Numbered from the stretch's first letter, positions 42,690-51,976 are shown. The stretch is DNA of 64,000 bases from JAVJSU01 sp040219275 (GCA_040219275.1 JAVJSU010000007.1:434001-498000); one strand, 5' to 3'. Translations and numbers: made by a program. Notes: generated by a model not told the origin, from the sequence alone.

Positions 42690-43517
42690 TTACTGGTCTT
42701 TTATGTGCTGGCAAGAGGGGCAAAAATGCGTTCCCCGTTGTGCCACACGGATTTTTTCAATGGTCGTGCCACAGGTGATGCAGGGTTCACTATCACGCCC
42801 GTAGACGTAAAAATGATTTTGAAAACTGCCCTGTGTGCCATCCGGTTTGCGATACCAATTGATGCTCGCGCCCTCATGGTTGATTCCGGCAGTCAGCGCA
42901 TCGCGAATTGTGCCGTGCAAGGCGCTGATTTCTGCGTCAGTCAGGCTATCGCTTCTCCGCAAGGGATGGATTTTCGCCCGAAACAACGCCTCATCTGCAT
43001 AAATATTACCCACGCCCGCTACAAAAGTTTGATCCAGCAGGAGGGCTTTAATCAGCTTTTTGCGCCCCTGCAAACGTTCTTCAAACACATCCACCGTAAA
43101 GGCATCTTCCAGCGGTTCCGGTCCCAATTTGCCCGTGATCGTCAGGATGTCATTCGTCAGGTAAACCTTGCCGAACTTGCGCGCATCCGAGAAACGCAAT
43201 TCTTTGTCCCCGTCGAGCGCCAACTTAAAGTGTACCCATTTATCGGCATCGTGCTCTGCGGTTGTTTCGGCGACGTATAAGCGTCCAGTCATTTTAAGAT
43301 GCACGACCAGAATATCATGGTCGAGTTCGCACAAAATATATTTCGCCCGTCGATTGACCGCACGGAAGGTCTGCCCGACGATGCGATCTGCCAATTCATT
43401 CGGCGCGGGACTGTGAATCGTGTTGTCCCAATCATGCCACATGCCCTGCACGGTATGCCCGATCAGCGGGGCGCGTAAATTGCGGACGACGGTTTCTACT
43501 TCTGGTAATTCCGGCAT
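42690..43517 (-). CDS. mutM: formamidopyrimidine-DNA glycosylase
   Basis: A 275-residue bifunctional glycosylase/AP lyase that removes 8-oxoguanine and formamidopyrimidines. The mature N-terminus PELPEVETVVRNL supplies the catalytic Pro and Glu, the Lys lies in HLKMTGRLYV, and the C-terminal zinc finger has the two pairs of Cys (CITCG and CPSC) with VAQRGTHF between them. The start at 43517 is fixed by the requirement for Pro at position 2; the frame extends 16 codons further upstream but cannot be the true start. A copy of the 33-bp repeat lies 47 bases before this start. Confidence 0.95.
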   Translation of the reverse strand: MPELPEVETVVRNLRAPLIGHTVQGMWHDWDNTIHSPAPNELADRIVGQTFRAVNRRAKYILCELDHDILVVHLKMTGRLYVAETTAEHDADKWVHFKLALDGDKELRFSDARKFGKVYLTNDILTITGKLGPEPLEDAFTVDVFEERLQGRKKLIKALLLDQTFVAGVGNIYADEALFRAKIHPLRRSDSLTDAEISALHGTIRDALTAGINHEGASINWYRKPDGTQGSFQNHFYVYGRDSEPCITCGTTIEKIRVAQRGTHFCPSCQHIKDQ

Positions 43518-43563
43518 AAGATTATTGTATAACCAATTCTCTAAACGCATCTCAATACAGTAC

Positions 43564-43596
43564 AAAAATCATACAAGCTCAGTACAAAATTGGTAT
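43564..43596. repeat. 33-bp direct repeat, copy 1
   Basis: An exact 33-base match to 44375-44407, in the same orientation, beginning AAAAATCATACAAGC and ending AAATTGGTAT. The two copies are 811 bases apart and bracket the toxin-antitoxin pair. Confidence 0.9.
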
Positions 43597-43648
43597 GGTT
43601 AAATGGAGTTTTAGGGGAGTATAGTGTAGGATTTTCGAATAAAGCTCG

Positions 43649-44074
43649 TTATTCAAGCAGGACTGCCAGAAAAGCTGAGGCATTGATGATTTGAACTGTC
43701 TTATATGGATTGAGAACCAACAAGTCTTGGTCTTCGGAGACGATGTAATTGGCTTTTCCATGTTCAGCACACGCGATAAAAATGTCATCTTTCGGATCAC
43801 GAGATACTGCGGTCACTGCGGTTACTGTTATATTTTCAGCGGTTTTGAGGAGCGAAACAACGCTATTGACGACTTCATCAGTTAGTGAAGAGAATTTTTT
43901 GCGGAGCTTTGGACGGTTAAGAACGTCTTTGATTTCATCCACGATGGCATCTGACATTAAAAGCTCATAGCGTTCGCTGTAATCAAAGATGATTTTTGCA
44001 GGTAGGGATTTGGAGTTAATCGCCGCACGTAGAAAAATTTGGGTGTCAATGACTGCTCGAATTTTTTCTGTCAT
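43649..44074 (-). CDS. PIN-domain toxin of a toxin-antitoxin pair
   Basis: A 141-residue PIN-domain protein of the COG1569/TIGR00305-like PIN family. The acidic residues expected of this RNase fold are present: Asp at the first strand (AVIDTQIFLRA), Glu/Asp in LLMSDAIVDEIKDVL, and the SRDPKDDIFIACAEHG and VSEDQDLL segments. Start at 44074 follows GAGG by about six bases and overlaps the antitoxin gene by 29 bases. The upstream neighbour on the same strand is the small antitoxin-like gene. It sits inside the 33-bp repeat pair. Confidence 0.82.
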   Translation of the reverse strand: MTEKIRAVIDTQIFLRAAINSKSLPAKIIFDYSERYELLMSDAIVDEIKDVLNRPKLRKKFSSLTDEVVNSVVSLLKTAENITVTAVTAVSRDPKDDIFIACAEHGKANYIVSEDQDLLVLNPYKTVQIINASAFLAVLLE

Positions 44075-44306
44075 GGCGTACCTCATCAATCGCTTCGTTG
44101 ATTATTGTGTTGATTTCATCGTCAGATAGTTGCGCCGCTTCTGTTTGCACAGACCGCATTACACTGTTGATTTCGGCGAGTGTTTCTGGCGCAACTTCCC
44201 ATACACTCTGGTGATTTTTGCGTTGCTCGATATAGTGTTCCACCTGTTGGAGTTCGTCGCTATCTAAACTGTCTAAGGTCTTAAACAAGGCTTCTAAATC
44301 GGTCAT
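44046..44306 (-). CDS. antitoxin-like small acidic protein
   Basis: An 86-residue, acidic, mainly helical protein with no recognised DNA-binding motif. Its position directly upstream of, and overlapping with, the PIN gene identifies it as the probable antitoxin. The C-terminal region AAQLSDDEINTIINEAIDEVRHDRKN resembles the toxin-neutralising tails of PIN-partner antitoxins. TTGAGGTT precedes the ATG. Confidence 0.75.
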   Translation of the reverse strand: MTDLEALFKTLDSLDSDELQQVEHYIEQRKNHQSVWEVAPETLAEINSVMRSVQTEAAQLSDDEINTIINEAIDEVRHDRKNSSSH

Positions 44307-44374
44307 TTTAACCTCAACCTTTATGCTTTACATAAATCCTATCACGAATTTTTCCTGTGTTGAAGATTTCGCAA

Positions 44375-44407
44375 AAAAATCATACAAGCTCAGTACAAAA
44401 TTGGTAT
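44375..44407. repeat. 33-bp direct repeat, copy 2
   Basis: An exact copy of 43564-43596 in the same orientation, 68 bases upstream of the antitoxin start and 48 bases before the secreted beta-propeller gene. Confidence 0.9.
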
Positions 44408-44454
44408 ACTAAACTCTATTAGAGAGTTGATGTAAATTTCGGTTTGATAAGGGT

Positions 44455-45627
44455 ATGGTCATAAAGTTGCTCAGATTTCTTGCGTTATTGGTATTGTTCA
44501 CATTGTCATTTGGCGCTCAGGCGCAAACTTCTGACGATTCCTGTAGGCGATTAATCCTCTATAGCGCACACGATGGTGAGCAAGTCGATTTATTTGTGAT
44601 GGAGACTGATGGAAGCCAAGTACGCCGACTTACCAACACCGAAGAACGGGAGCTGGGTTATAGTTGGTCTCCAGATGGAAACAGGATTGTTTTTGCAGAT
44701 TCTAATTTCGTTGAAGACTATAGCCATTTATTTGTGCTTGATGTAACCACTCTGGAAATTACACAATTAACGCCCCCGTCAATGTATGTTCCTGCAAGAT
44801 TCGTGTGGAGTCCATATGAAGATGTGCTCTATCTTGTCGCCAGTGTTTCGGATGAACGGTCAGATTTATACAAATATGATTTTCACACGGCAGAATTTCA
44901 AAATTTAACAAATTCATCTGAACAAACCGAAGCTATTGTTTATGTAATTCAGGGACGATACCTTATTTACAATATCAGTGATGATAGAACAAATTGGCTT
45001 GCTCATTTTGACATGCTGAATAATCAAACAGAAAGATTAGTTGAATGGAACTCGAGATATTCTTTTGAAAGTTTCAATCTTCTAATGGAAAATGAAAATT
45101 CACGAGACACAGGTGTGTATGACGTTGTGAATGTACTCACTCTTGAGCGTTCCATTTTGGATATGAATCATTTTGTTTTTCAAGGTGTTGCTTGGTCGCC
45201 TAGCTCAGAATATGTTGCGTTATCAAATGGTGTAGGTTATTCAGTCGATCATTCGGTATTATTAATGAACGTGAACAATAGACAGTCAATGATGTTTGAA
45301 CAGGGATACCGCGCATCTGTGTGGTCACCAAATAGTCAATATTTGTTGCTCTGGCATAATATCGGATCAATTCAGATGTTTGATACAGTGTCCGCTTCTC
45401 TTACAGAAGTTGCCACAGAAGTATGGCACGATCCTTATTCTATTCCTCCTGTCTGGTCGCCGGAAAGTGACTCGTTTTTGTATCTTTCGCTTACTGAGAC
45501 AGAATCGCCAACTGGTGTTCATGAATACGATATTTACTCATATAATTTGGAAACGAACTCTGTAACCAATCTCACAAATTCATCTTTAGATGAGTATGTT
45601 CCCGTATTTTCACCGTGTTTGGATTGA
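44455..45627 (+). CDS. secreted TolB-like beta-propeller protein
   Basis: A 390-residue protein with an N-terminal signal peptide (basic start, then LLRFLALLVLFTLSFGAQA) and cleavage likely near AQA-QT. The body has WD40-like/PD40 repeats of the TolB type, seen as repeated YSWSPDGNRIVFAD-like and AWSPSSEYVALSNG-like units, giving a five- or six-bladed propeller. There is an unpaired Cys near each end. Its base composition is visibly richer in A and T than its neighbours, pointing to recent acquisition. The start is GTG-like at the window position, with no strong ribosome-binding site. A second, less AT-rich relative occurs at 56573. Confidence 0.7.
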   Translation: MVIKLLRFLALLVLFTLSFGAQAQTSDDSCRRLILYSAHDGEQVDLFVMETDGSQVRRLTNTEERELGYSWSPDGNRIVFADSNFVEDYSHLFVLDVTTLEITQLTPPSMYVPARFVWSPYEDVLYLVASVSDERSDLYKYDFHTAEFQNLTNSSEQTEAIVYVIQGRYLIYNISDDRTNWLAHFDMLNNQTERLVEWNSRYSFESFNLLMENENSRDTGVYDVVNVLTLERSILDMNHFVFQGVAWSPSSEYVALSNGVGYSVDHSVLLMNVNNRQSMMFEQGYRASVWSPNSQYLLLWHNIGSIQMFDTVSASLTEVATEVWHDPYSIPPVWSPESDSFLYLSLTETESPTGVHEYDIYSYNLETNSVTNLTNSSLDEYVPVFSPCLD

Positions 45628-45740
45628 CGATGTTTCCAACCCCGCGTCGTTGATATATAATACAGACGTTCTAGCACATCAGCTAAATGCAAGCCACTGA
45701 ACAACACATACACTTCAAATAAGTTAGTCCTGAGTCACCT

Positions 45741-48700
45741 ATGACAAACCCGAATAACAACTTCGTGCATTTACACGTCCATACTGAATTTTCATTATTG
45801 GATGGTTTAAGCCGCATTAAAAAATTGGTCAGCAGAGCCAAAGAGCTTGAAATGCCCGCCGTCGCTATCACCGATCATGGGGTGATGTTCGGCGCGATGG
45901 ATTTCTATAATGCCGCCACCAGCGAAGGTGTGAAGCCCATTATCGGCATGGAAGCCTATATCGCGCCGCGTGGCATGGAAGACCGTGATTCTAAGTTAGA
46001 TCGCACGCCGTTCCATATGCTTTTGCTGGCGAAAAACCAGACCGGCTACCAGAACCTGCTCAAGATCAGCAGTGAGGGGCAGATTCGCGGCTATTATTAT
46101 CGCCCGCGTGTCGATTGGGATTATCTGGAAGCCCATTCAGAAGGCTTAATCGCCACCTCTGGCTGTCTCGCCGCCAAGATTCCGCGCATGATTCAAGATG
46201 GCAACGACGACGAAGCCAGAGCGTGGATCGGGCGTATGAGCGAGATGTTCGGTAAGGATCATTTCTACCTCGAATTGCAGGAACATGATATTGACCTGCA
46301 ACGCCAACTGAACAAGTGGATTCTGGATTACAACCGCACCAATCACACAGAAGTCGGCTTATTGGCGACCACCGATTTACATTACGTGCGCGAAACCGAC
46401 TTTGATATTCACGATACCTTGCTGTGTATTCAAACTGGCTCGCTGAAATCAGAAAAAGATCGCATGTCATTTTCCGATAACAGCTTCTATATGTCGACTT
46501 ATGATCAGATGATGGCGATGTTCGGCGAAGTGCCGGATGCGGTGCACAATTCCATCAAAATCGCGGAAATGTGCGACATCAACCTTGACCGCGAAGAATA
46601 TCATCTGCCGGTGTTCCCCGTACCGGAAGGTCATGATTCGACCAGTTATTTGCGCCACTTATGCGAGATCGGCATGGATTGGCGTTTCGGTGAGCGCAAG
46701 CACGAAAAAGTCCTGCGAGATCGTCTCAATCGTGAACTCGATATCATCGATAACATGGGCTTCAATACCTATTTCTTGATCGTGTGGGATTTGTGTGAAT
46801 TCGCCCGCCATGCGGACATCTGGTGGAATGTGCGCGGTTCTGGTGCGGGTAGTCTGGCGGCGTATTGCCTCGGCATTACCAATATTGACCCGATTCAGAA
46901 TGCTTTGCTGTTTGAGCGTTTCCTCAATCCGGGGCGTGTGAGTATGCCGGATATTGATCTTGATTATCCCGATGATCGACGTGGTGAGATGATTGCCTAT
47001 ACCGCCAGCAAATATGGCGAAGATAAAGTCGCGGCGATTATCACCTTCGGGACGATGGGTGCGAAGGCGGCGGTGCGCGATGTGGGGCGTGCGCTGGATG
47101 TGCCACTCGTAGATGTTAACCGTGCGGCGGGATTGATTCCGCAGGAAGCCAAGCAGAAGAAAATCGGCGACTATGTGGAGATGATCCCTGATCTGAAGCG
47201 TATCTACGATAATGAACCGGCAATCCGGCAAGTGATTGATGTGGCGAAGGAGTTACAGGGTATCAACCGTCATGCCTCCACCCATGCGGCGGGGGTGATC
47301 GTCGCGGATCGTCCGTTGGTGGAGTATTTGCCGCTCCATCGCATCACCGGCAAAGACCCTAGCGGGGGTGCGCTCAAAGCAGTGACCCAATTCCCGATGG
47401 AAACCTGCGAAGCGATTGGTTTGCTCAAAGTTGACTTTTTGGGCTTGTCCACGTTGACGATTCTGCGTAAAGCGGCGGATCTCATCGAGCAATATCAGGG
47501 CATCAAATACACGATGGATAATATCCCGTATCGGCATGATGATCCCAACGTGACGGACGAACAGCGCCAAATGCTGGATGTTGCTTTCCAGATGATGGGG
47601 CGGGGCGAGACCGTTGGCGTGTTCCAGCTAGAAAGTTCCGGTATGCAACAGATGTTGCGCGGGATGCGCCCCAAAGTGTTTGAAAACATCGTGGCAGGTA
47701 TTTCACTCTATCGTCCCGGACCGATGGAATTTATCCCGCAATATAATCGCCGTCTACACCACGAAGAAGAGACCGTTTTTCGCCATGATAAGCTCGAACC
47801 GATCCTCAAAGAAACCTACGGAATCATGGTTTATCAAGAACAGATCCTCCAGGTTGCGGGTGATTTGTTCGGGTACGAATTGGGTGAAGCCGACCTCATG
47901 CGGCGGGCGGTCTCAAAGAAAAAAGCGAAAGACCTACAAACGCATCGCGAAATTTTCCTCGAACGCGGTCCTGAAAATGACATTGACGAAGAAACCGCCG
48001 GTAAAATCTTCGACGACATCGAATTCTTCGCCAATTATGGATTTAATAAAAGTCATGCAAGTGATTACGCGGTCATAACGGTTCAAACAGCGTATTTGAA
48101 GGCGCATTATCAAGAAGAATTTATGACGGCGTTGTTGACCGTTCAGCGTGATGATTCCACCAAAGTTGCCACGTTCTTAGAGGAATGTCGCCGTCTGCAA
48201 ATCCCTGTTTTACCGCCGGATGTGAATTACAGTATGCTCGACTTTGATATCCAGCCAGACCCGAACTCCAAGAAACGGGCGATCCGCTTCGGCATGGCGG
48301 CGATCAAGAATGCAGGTGCAGGCGCTTTGCAACACATTATTGATGCGCGTGAAGAAGGCGGGCAGTTTGATGATCTGGCGGATTTCTGTAAGCGGGTGGA
48401 TTTGCGACTGGTCGGTAAACGTGCGGTGGAAAGCCTGATTAAAGTGGGTGCGCTGAACACCTTCGGCAACCGCGCCACCATGTTTAACGCGCTGGAACGC
48501 ATCATCGCTTATAGTGCGGATTATCATAAAGACCTCGAAGTGGGGCAAATGAATATGTTCGGCGAGACAATGGGCATGGATTCCGCGTTGCTGTCGAATA
48601 TCCCGAACGCACAGGAATTCAACGTGCGGGAGATGCTCCAATGGGAGAAAGAACTGCTCGGTTTATACGTCACAGGTCGTCCGGTGGATAAATTCCGCGA

Positions 48701-49751
48701 TGCGCTGGCACAAACGACCAGCATGGAAGTGTCTGTGCTCAAACAAGAGGCACCGACGTATAACGGCAAAGAGGTCGGCATTGCTGGCGAAATTGTCCAA
48801 CTTCGCAAAATCTACACGCGCAATAATGATGCAATGGCAGTTGCTCATATCGAAGATTGGCACGATACCGCAGGGACAATCGAAGTCGTGATTTTCCCGC
48901 GTACATGGACTAAAGTGCAGGAATGGGTGGAATCCGGCGAATTGCATGGCTTTGATGTGGGCGAAGTGGTGATGATCGGCGGTAAGTTCGACAATTCGCG
49001 GGGCGATCCACAGATTATTGCGGACTCCGTTCGTAAAGACTTTGAGACGATGGCGACGAGTAATATTGCAATGCCGATTGAAAATCATGCGCCGTCATGG
49101 GCGAGTGAAGAACCGCCTCCGATGGCGCTTTATGACGAACCACCTGCGTGGCTCGATAATGATTTTTATGATGAGGAAACTGGCGAAATCGCGGACGAGG
49201 CAGAACCAACAGTTGATCCCGAACCCGTCGATGTTGCTATTCCGACCACACAGGACGGCACGGTTGTCCCTGAGCCTGCGTCGGTTGCAACGGTATCGTC
49301 TGCGCCCTCTGCCGAACCGATAGCCGATCATGAGGCGGGCAATGGTCACGCCACAAACGCCAACGGGCAGGCAATCGGGGAGAATGGCAAGATTGATTTC
49401 GGTCCGCCACCCGCATGGTCACAAGGCGGGGATGACATTGAAATTGAACCAATGGGTGAGGTAAAAGGTGATTCGGAGATATGGCTCAAGGTGTTCTTCC
49501 CGCGCTCAGGTGATGACAATCAAGATCGGCGACGTTTGAAGCGTTTGCACGGGCTGATCGTTTCGTATCCGGGGACTGATCGCTTTTCAATTGTGGTCGA
49601 GGCGCGTCATGGGGCAGATACGATTGAATTCCCGAATGATACAACAGGCTACTGTCAGGATTTGGTGGAAGATTTGTTGACCATCGTCGGCGACATTAAT
49701 AACATTGAAGTATGGAACGAACAGGGGCGGATCGAAACGACCCACCCCTGA
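45741..49751 (+). CDS. dnaE: DNA polymerase III alpha subunit
   Basis: A 1336-residue replicative polymerase. The N-terminal PHP domain keeps HxHxH (His10, 12 and 14) and so may be an active metal-dependent proofreading nuclease. The palm domain has VRGSGAGSLAAYCLG, and the catalytic Asp pair PDIDLD near residue 404-408, followed by a tandem helix-hairpin-helix region (about 860-930) and an OB fold (about 1010-1100). Residues about 1104-1244 are a long acidic, Ala/Pro-rich insert, after which a C-terminal domain resumes at SEIWLKVFFPRSG. Usual DnaE is 1100-1200 residues. It overlaps nothing and is followed by carD on the other strand. Confidence 0.97.
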   Translation: MTNPNNNFVHLHVHTEFSLLDGLSRIKKLVSRAKELEMPAVAITDHGVMFGAMDFYNAATSEGVKPIIGMEAYIAPRGMEDRDSKLDRTPFHMLLLAKNQTGYQNLLKISSEGQIRGYYYRPRVDWDYLEAHSEGLIATSGCLAAKIPRMIQDGNDDEARAWIGRMSEMFGKDHFYLELQEHDIDLQRQLNKWILDYNRTNHTEVGLLATTDLHYVRETDFDIHDTLLCIQTGSLKSEKDRMSFSDNSFYMSTYDQMMAMFGEVPDAVHNSIKIAEMCDINLDREEYHLPVFPVPEGHDSTSYLRHLCEIGMDWRFGERKHEKVLRDRLNRELDIIDNMGFNTYFLIVWDLCEFARHADIWWNVRGSGAGSLAAYCLGITNIDPIQNALLFERFLNPGRVSMPDIDLDYPDDRRGEMIAYTASKYGEDKVAAIITFGTMGAKAAVRDVGRALDVPLVDVNRAAGLIPQEAKQKKIGDYVEMIPDLKRIYDNEPAIRQVIDVAKELQGINRHASTHAAGVIVADRPLVEYLPLHRITGKDPSGGALKAVTQFPMETCEAIGLLKVDFLGLSTLTILRKAADLIEQYQGIKYTMDNIPYRHDDPNVTDEQRQMLDVAFQMMGRGETVGVFQLESSGMQQMLRGMRPKVFENIVAGISLYRPGPMEFIPQYNRRLHHEEETVFRHDKLEPILKETYGIMVYQEQILQVAGDLFGYELGEADLMRRAVSKKKAKDLQTHREIFLERGPENDIDEETAGKIFDDIEFFANYGFNKSHASDYAVITVQTAYLKAHYQEEFMTALLTVQRDDSTKVATFLEECRRLQIPVLPPDVNYSMLDFDIQPDPNSKKRAIRFGMAAIKNAGAGALQHIIDAREEGGQFDDLADFCKRVDLRLVGKRAVESLIKVGALNTFGNRATMFNALERIIAYSADYHKDLEVGQMNMFGETMGMDSALLSNIPNAQEFNVREMLQWEKELLGLYVTGRPVDKFRDALAQTTSMEVSVLKQEAPTYNGKEVGIAGEIVQLRKIYTRNNDAMAVAHIEDWHDTAGTIEVVIFPRTWTKVQEWVESGELHGFDVGEVVMIGGKFDNSRGDPQIIADSVRKDFETMATSNIAMPIENHAPSWASEEPPPMALYDEPPAWLDNDFYDEETGEIADEAEPTVDPEPVDVAIPTTQDGTVVPEPASVATVSSAPSAEPIADHEAGNGHATNANGQAIGENGKIDFGPPPAWSQGGDDIEIEPMGEVKGDSEIWLKVFFPRSGDDNQDRRRLKRLHGLIVSYPGTDRFSIVVEARHGADTIEFPNDTTGYCQDLVEDLLTIVGDINNIEVWNEQGRIETTHP

Positions 49752-49781
49752 GAGTGTACGTATTAAATTTGGCGCGAGATT

Positions 49782-50297
49782 TTACGCCGTGACAGCGACC
49801 TCGCCATCATGAACCATCATGGCTTCTTCAATGAGCGAATTCATCCGCTTTTGCACGGTCTGTACGGTGAGTTGCATCCCAAGCGCCAATTCATTGAGCA
49901 GGCGTTTTTGGGCACGTGTTTCAAGTTTCTTATCCGTTTGGGTAAGTTTAATGTCGTTGTGTCGTCGCCAGGAAAGATCACGCAATACCTGTGCGAGCAT
50001 ACGGGGTTTACCTGTACTAATCAGGTCTTCTATCGCATTTTGACGGGTGCGGTGATGGTCTGAAAGTTCTTCAGGTTGTTTTTCCATCACTTCCCGGATG
50101 ATCGCCATGTCTTGCATAGTTGCACGTAATTCAGTATCGTCAAGACGATCAACAGGAATCATGAGGGTACCGCGATCATCGCTGAGATCAATACAGAAAT
50201 ATTCTTTGTTTTCACCGTTGCGTTCGATGATGCGTGTGCCTGTGACGATGCCGGTACCGTAGGATGTATGAACCACTGAATCGTTTTTCTTAAAAAT
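49782..50297 (-). CDS. CarD-family transcriptional regulator (probable AUU start)
   Basis: A protein of about 171 residues of the CarD/CdnL/TRCF family that binds RNA polymerase beta and stabilises the open complex. The N-terminal RNAP-interaction domain includes the VVHTSYGTGIVTGTRIIE region, and the C-terminal part is helical. ATG/GTG starts only allow a protein beginning at GTG 50276, but the frame stays open upstream through an ATT at 50297, which gives the missing FKKNDSV(V) of the CarD N-terminus. A GAGGAGG Shine-Dalgarno (50303-50309) lies five bases before ATT and 26 bases before the GTG. An AUU start is inferred; the gene may begin at 50276 instead. Confidence 0.75.
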   Translation of the reverse strand: MFKKNDSVVHTSYGTGIVTGTRIIERNGENKEYFCIDLSDDRGTLMIPVDRLDDTELRATMQDMAIIREVMEKQPEELSDHHRTRQNAIEDLISTGKPRMLAQVLRDLSWRRHNDIKLTQTDKKLETRAQKRLLNELALGMQLTVQTVQKRMNSLIEEAMMVHDGEVAVTA

Positions 50298-50614
50298 GAC
50301 AACCTCCTCAAACTACGTCTATTTGACTCCTATAGTATATCATAATATGAACGATAATTCAAGCATGGTGCGTCGGATACCCCCTTTGACAATACTTCGA
50401 CAACACTTCCGTGAATGTTTAGGGGTCAATCGGGTAGATTTTGTGCGTAATGTCCGATGCGGATGAGGCGTATTGAAATCATAATATCTGCTTAATGATG
50501 CGGTTTTATATTTAGATGTTGACTGAAAGTATCATGCAATAATTCACGCGACTATCACGCGTATAAACGGATAAAAGTTTAGTAAATGTAGTTGATAAAT
50601 AGGAGTGATCGACG
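50298..50614. other. divergent intergenic region between carD and pfkA (317 bp)
   Basis: Apart from the carD promoter and SD, I see no gene or clear hairpin. TTGACT at 50519-50524 could be a -35 for pfkA, but no good -10 stands at the right distance. Confidence 0.5.
50334..50362 (-). promoter_or_regulatory. promoter of carD (minus strand)
   Basis: On the minus strand TTGAAT (50357-50362), 17 bases and TATACT (50334-50339), about 37 bases before the ATT at 50297. Confidence 0.7.
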
Positions 50615-51580
50615 ATGAAACGGATCGCTATTATGACAAGCGGTGGTGATGCACCGGGTATGAACGCGGCAATACGAGCGGTAGTGCGTAATGGGCTTGA
50701 GCAGAATGTCGAAGTTTATGGTATCCGCCAAGCCTACGCAGGGTTGTTGAGCGGTGATATTAGCCTGATGACTAGCCGCGAAGTGAGCGGTATTTTACAG
50801 CGCGGTGGTACGATTTTACAAACCGCCCGCAATGAAGAATTCAAGACCGAGCAAGGTCAGCGCAAAGCCTTACGTCGCCTGAACGAAAATGACATCGAAG
50901 GCGTGATTGTCATCGGCGGTGATGGTAGTTTGCGCGGTGCGCTGGCTTTACATCGTCTGGGGATGCCGGTGGTGGGTGTGCCTGCTAGCATTGATAACGA
51001 CATCTGGGGAACCAATATGAGCATCGGCGTGGATACCGCGCTGAACACCATCCTTGATGCGCTAGATCGTCTGCGCGACACGGCGACCTCCCACAATCGG
51101 GCGTTTATCATTGAGGTGATGGGGCGGAATTGTGGCTATCTGGCGCTGATGGGTGGAATCCTCGGCGGCGCGGAAGTGGTCATCACACCGGAGCGCGATG
51201 TGACGATGGATGAAGTCGCCCGCATGATGGAAGATGCCTATATGCGCGGGAAAACCCATGCGATTGCCGTGATTGCAGAGGGCGCGCCCTTTAAAACAAC
51301 CGACCTCGCCGATTATTTGAATCAGAAGCATCTCGGTTTTGAAATTCGCATTACCATTTTGGGGCATGTGCAACGTGGCGGTAGCCCGACGGCGTTTGAT
51401 CGCCTGCTGGCAACGCGTATGGGAACGTCTGCCATTGATCGATTGATCGCCGGAGAAACTGGCGTGATGGTCGGGTTGGATGGGCGCGAAATGACCACCC
51501 ATCCCTTAGAAGATGTAACGACGAAGATGCGTTCTATCACGGAAAGTTACTTTGAAATGGCGTATACGCTCTCACGCTAA
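50615..51580 (+). CDS. pfkA: 6-phosphofructokinase, ATP-dependent type
   Basis: A 321-residue phosphofructokinase, the committed glycolytic step. The nucleotide loop TSGGDAPGMN (residues 8-17), GGDGSLRGA with Gly rather than Asp after GGD (the ATP-type residue), the catalytic SIDND stretch (about 125-129), the allosteric-type RGGSPTAFDR and the C-terminal fructose-6-P loop are all visible. The length is that of bacterial PfkA. GGAGTGATCGACG precedes the ATG. It converges on the following minus-strand gene with only eight bases between stops. Confidence 0.95.
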   Translation: MKRIAIMTSGGDAPGMNAAIRAVVRNGLEQNVEVYGIRQAYAGLLSGDISLMTSREVSGILQRGGTILQTARNEEFKTEQGQRKALRRLNENDIEGVIVIGGDGSLRGALALHRLGMPVVGVPASIDNDIWGTNMSIGVDTALNTILDALDRLRDTATSHNRAFIIEVMGRNCGYLALMGGILGGAEVVITPERDVTMDEVARMMEDAYMRGKTHAIAVIAEGAPFKTTDLADYLNQKHLGFEIRITILGHVQRGGSPTAFDRLLATRMGTSAIDRLIAGETGVMVGLDGREMTTHPLEDVTTKMRSITESYFEMAYTLSR

Positions 51581-51588
51581 ACGGCGTT

Positions 51589-51975
51589 TTAGTCCATGAA
51601 ATAGCGTTGCTTCGGGTCAGCTTTACGGGGTGATCCTTCATAATTCACTTCGTAGAGCGCGCCCATTTGATCCTGCAACCACTCTTGATAAACCGCGTTG
51701 CTGATGTCAAAAATGAAGCTGAATCGCTCCCCATTTTGTGCACAAATCGCCACAATTTCACTCAATCCTTGAAATGAGCGATTGATATGCGCGATGGGCA
51801 TGATCGGGAAGCCTTCTTCGGTGCGTTGATCGAGTACATATTCATGCTGGCTGGCGATGTCCTGCGCGATGATATAGCCATCATGGGTGAGGGCGAAAAG
51901 GTCTATGGTGCGATCGGGGTTAAAACCGAGTTGTTCGCGTCTTTTTTGGCTGAGTACACCCAGTTGTGTTGCCAT
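51589..51975 (-). CDS. hypothetical protein (128 aa)
   Basis: A soluble 128-residue protein rich in Asp, Gln and Glu. It has a beta-like GYIIAQDIASQHEYVL stretch and a later FSFIFDISNAVYQEWLQDQ helix. No family is recognised. Its ATG overlaps none and follows the stop of the YbaK gene by one base, so the two are probably cotranscribed. It is convergent with pfkA. Confidence 0.55.
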   Translation of the reverse strand: MATQLGVLSQKRREQLGFNPDRTIDLFALTHDGYIIAQDIASQHEYVLDQRTEEGFPIMPIAHINRSFQGLSEIVAICAQNGERFSFIFDISNAVYQEWLQDQMGALYEVNYEGSPRKADPKQRYFMD

Positions 51976-51976
51976 G

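Noticed and set aside
43564..44407. CRISPR array interpretation of the 33-bp repeats
   Set aside because: There are only two copies, 811 bases apart, with two coding genes between them and no cas gene.
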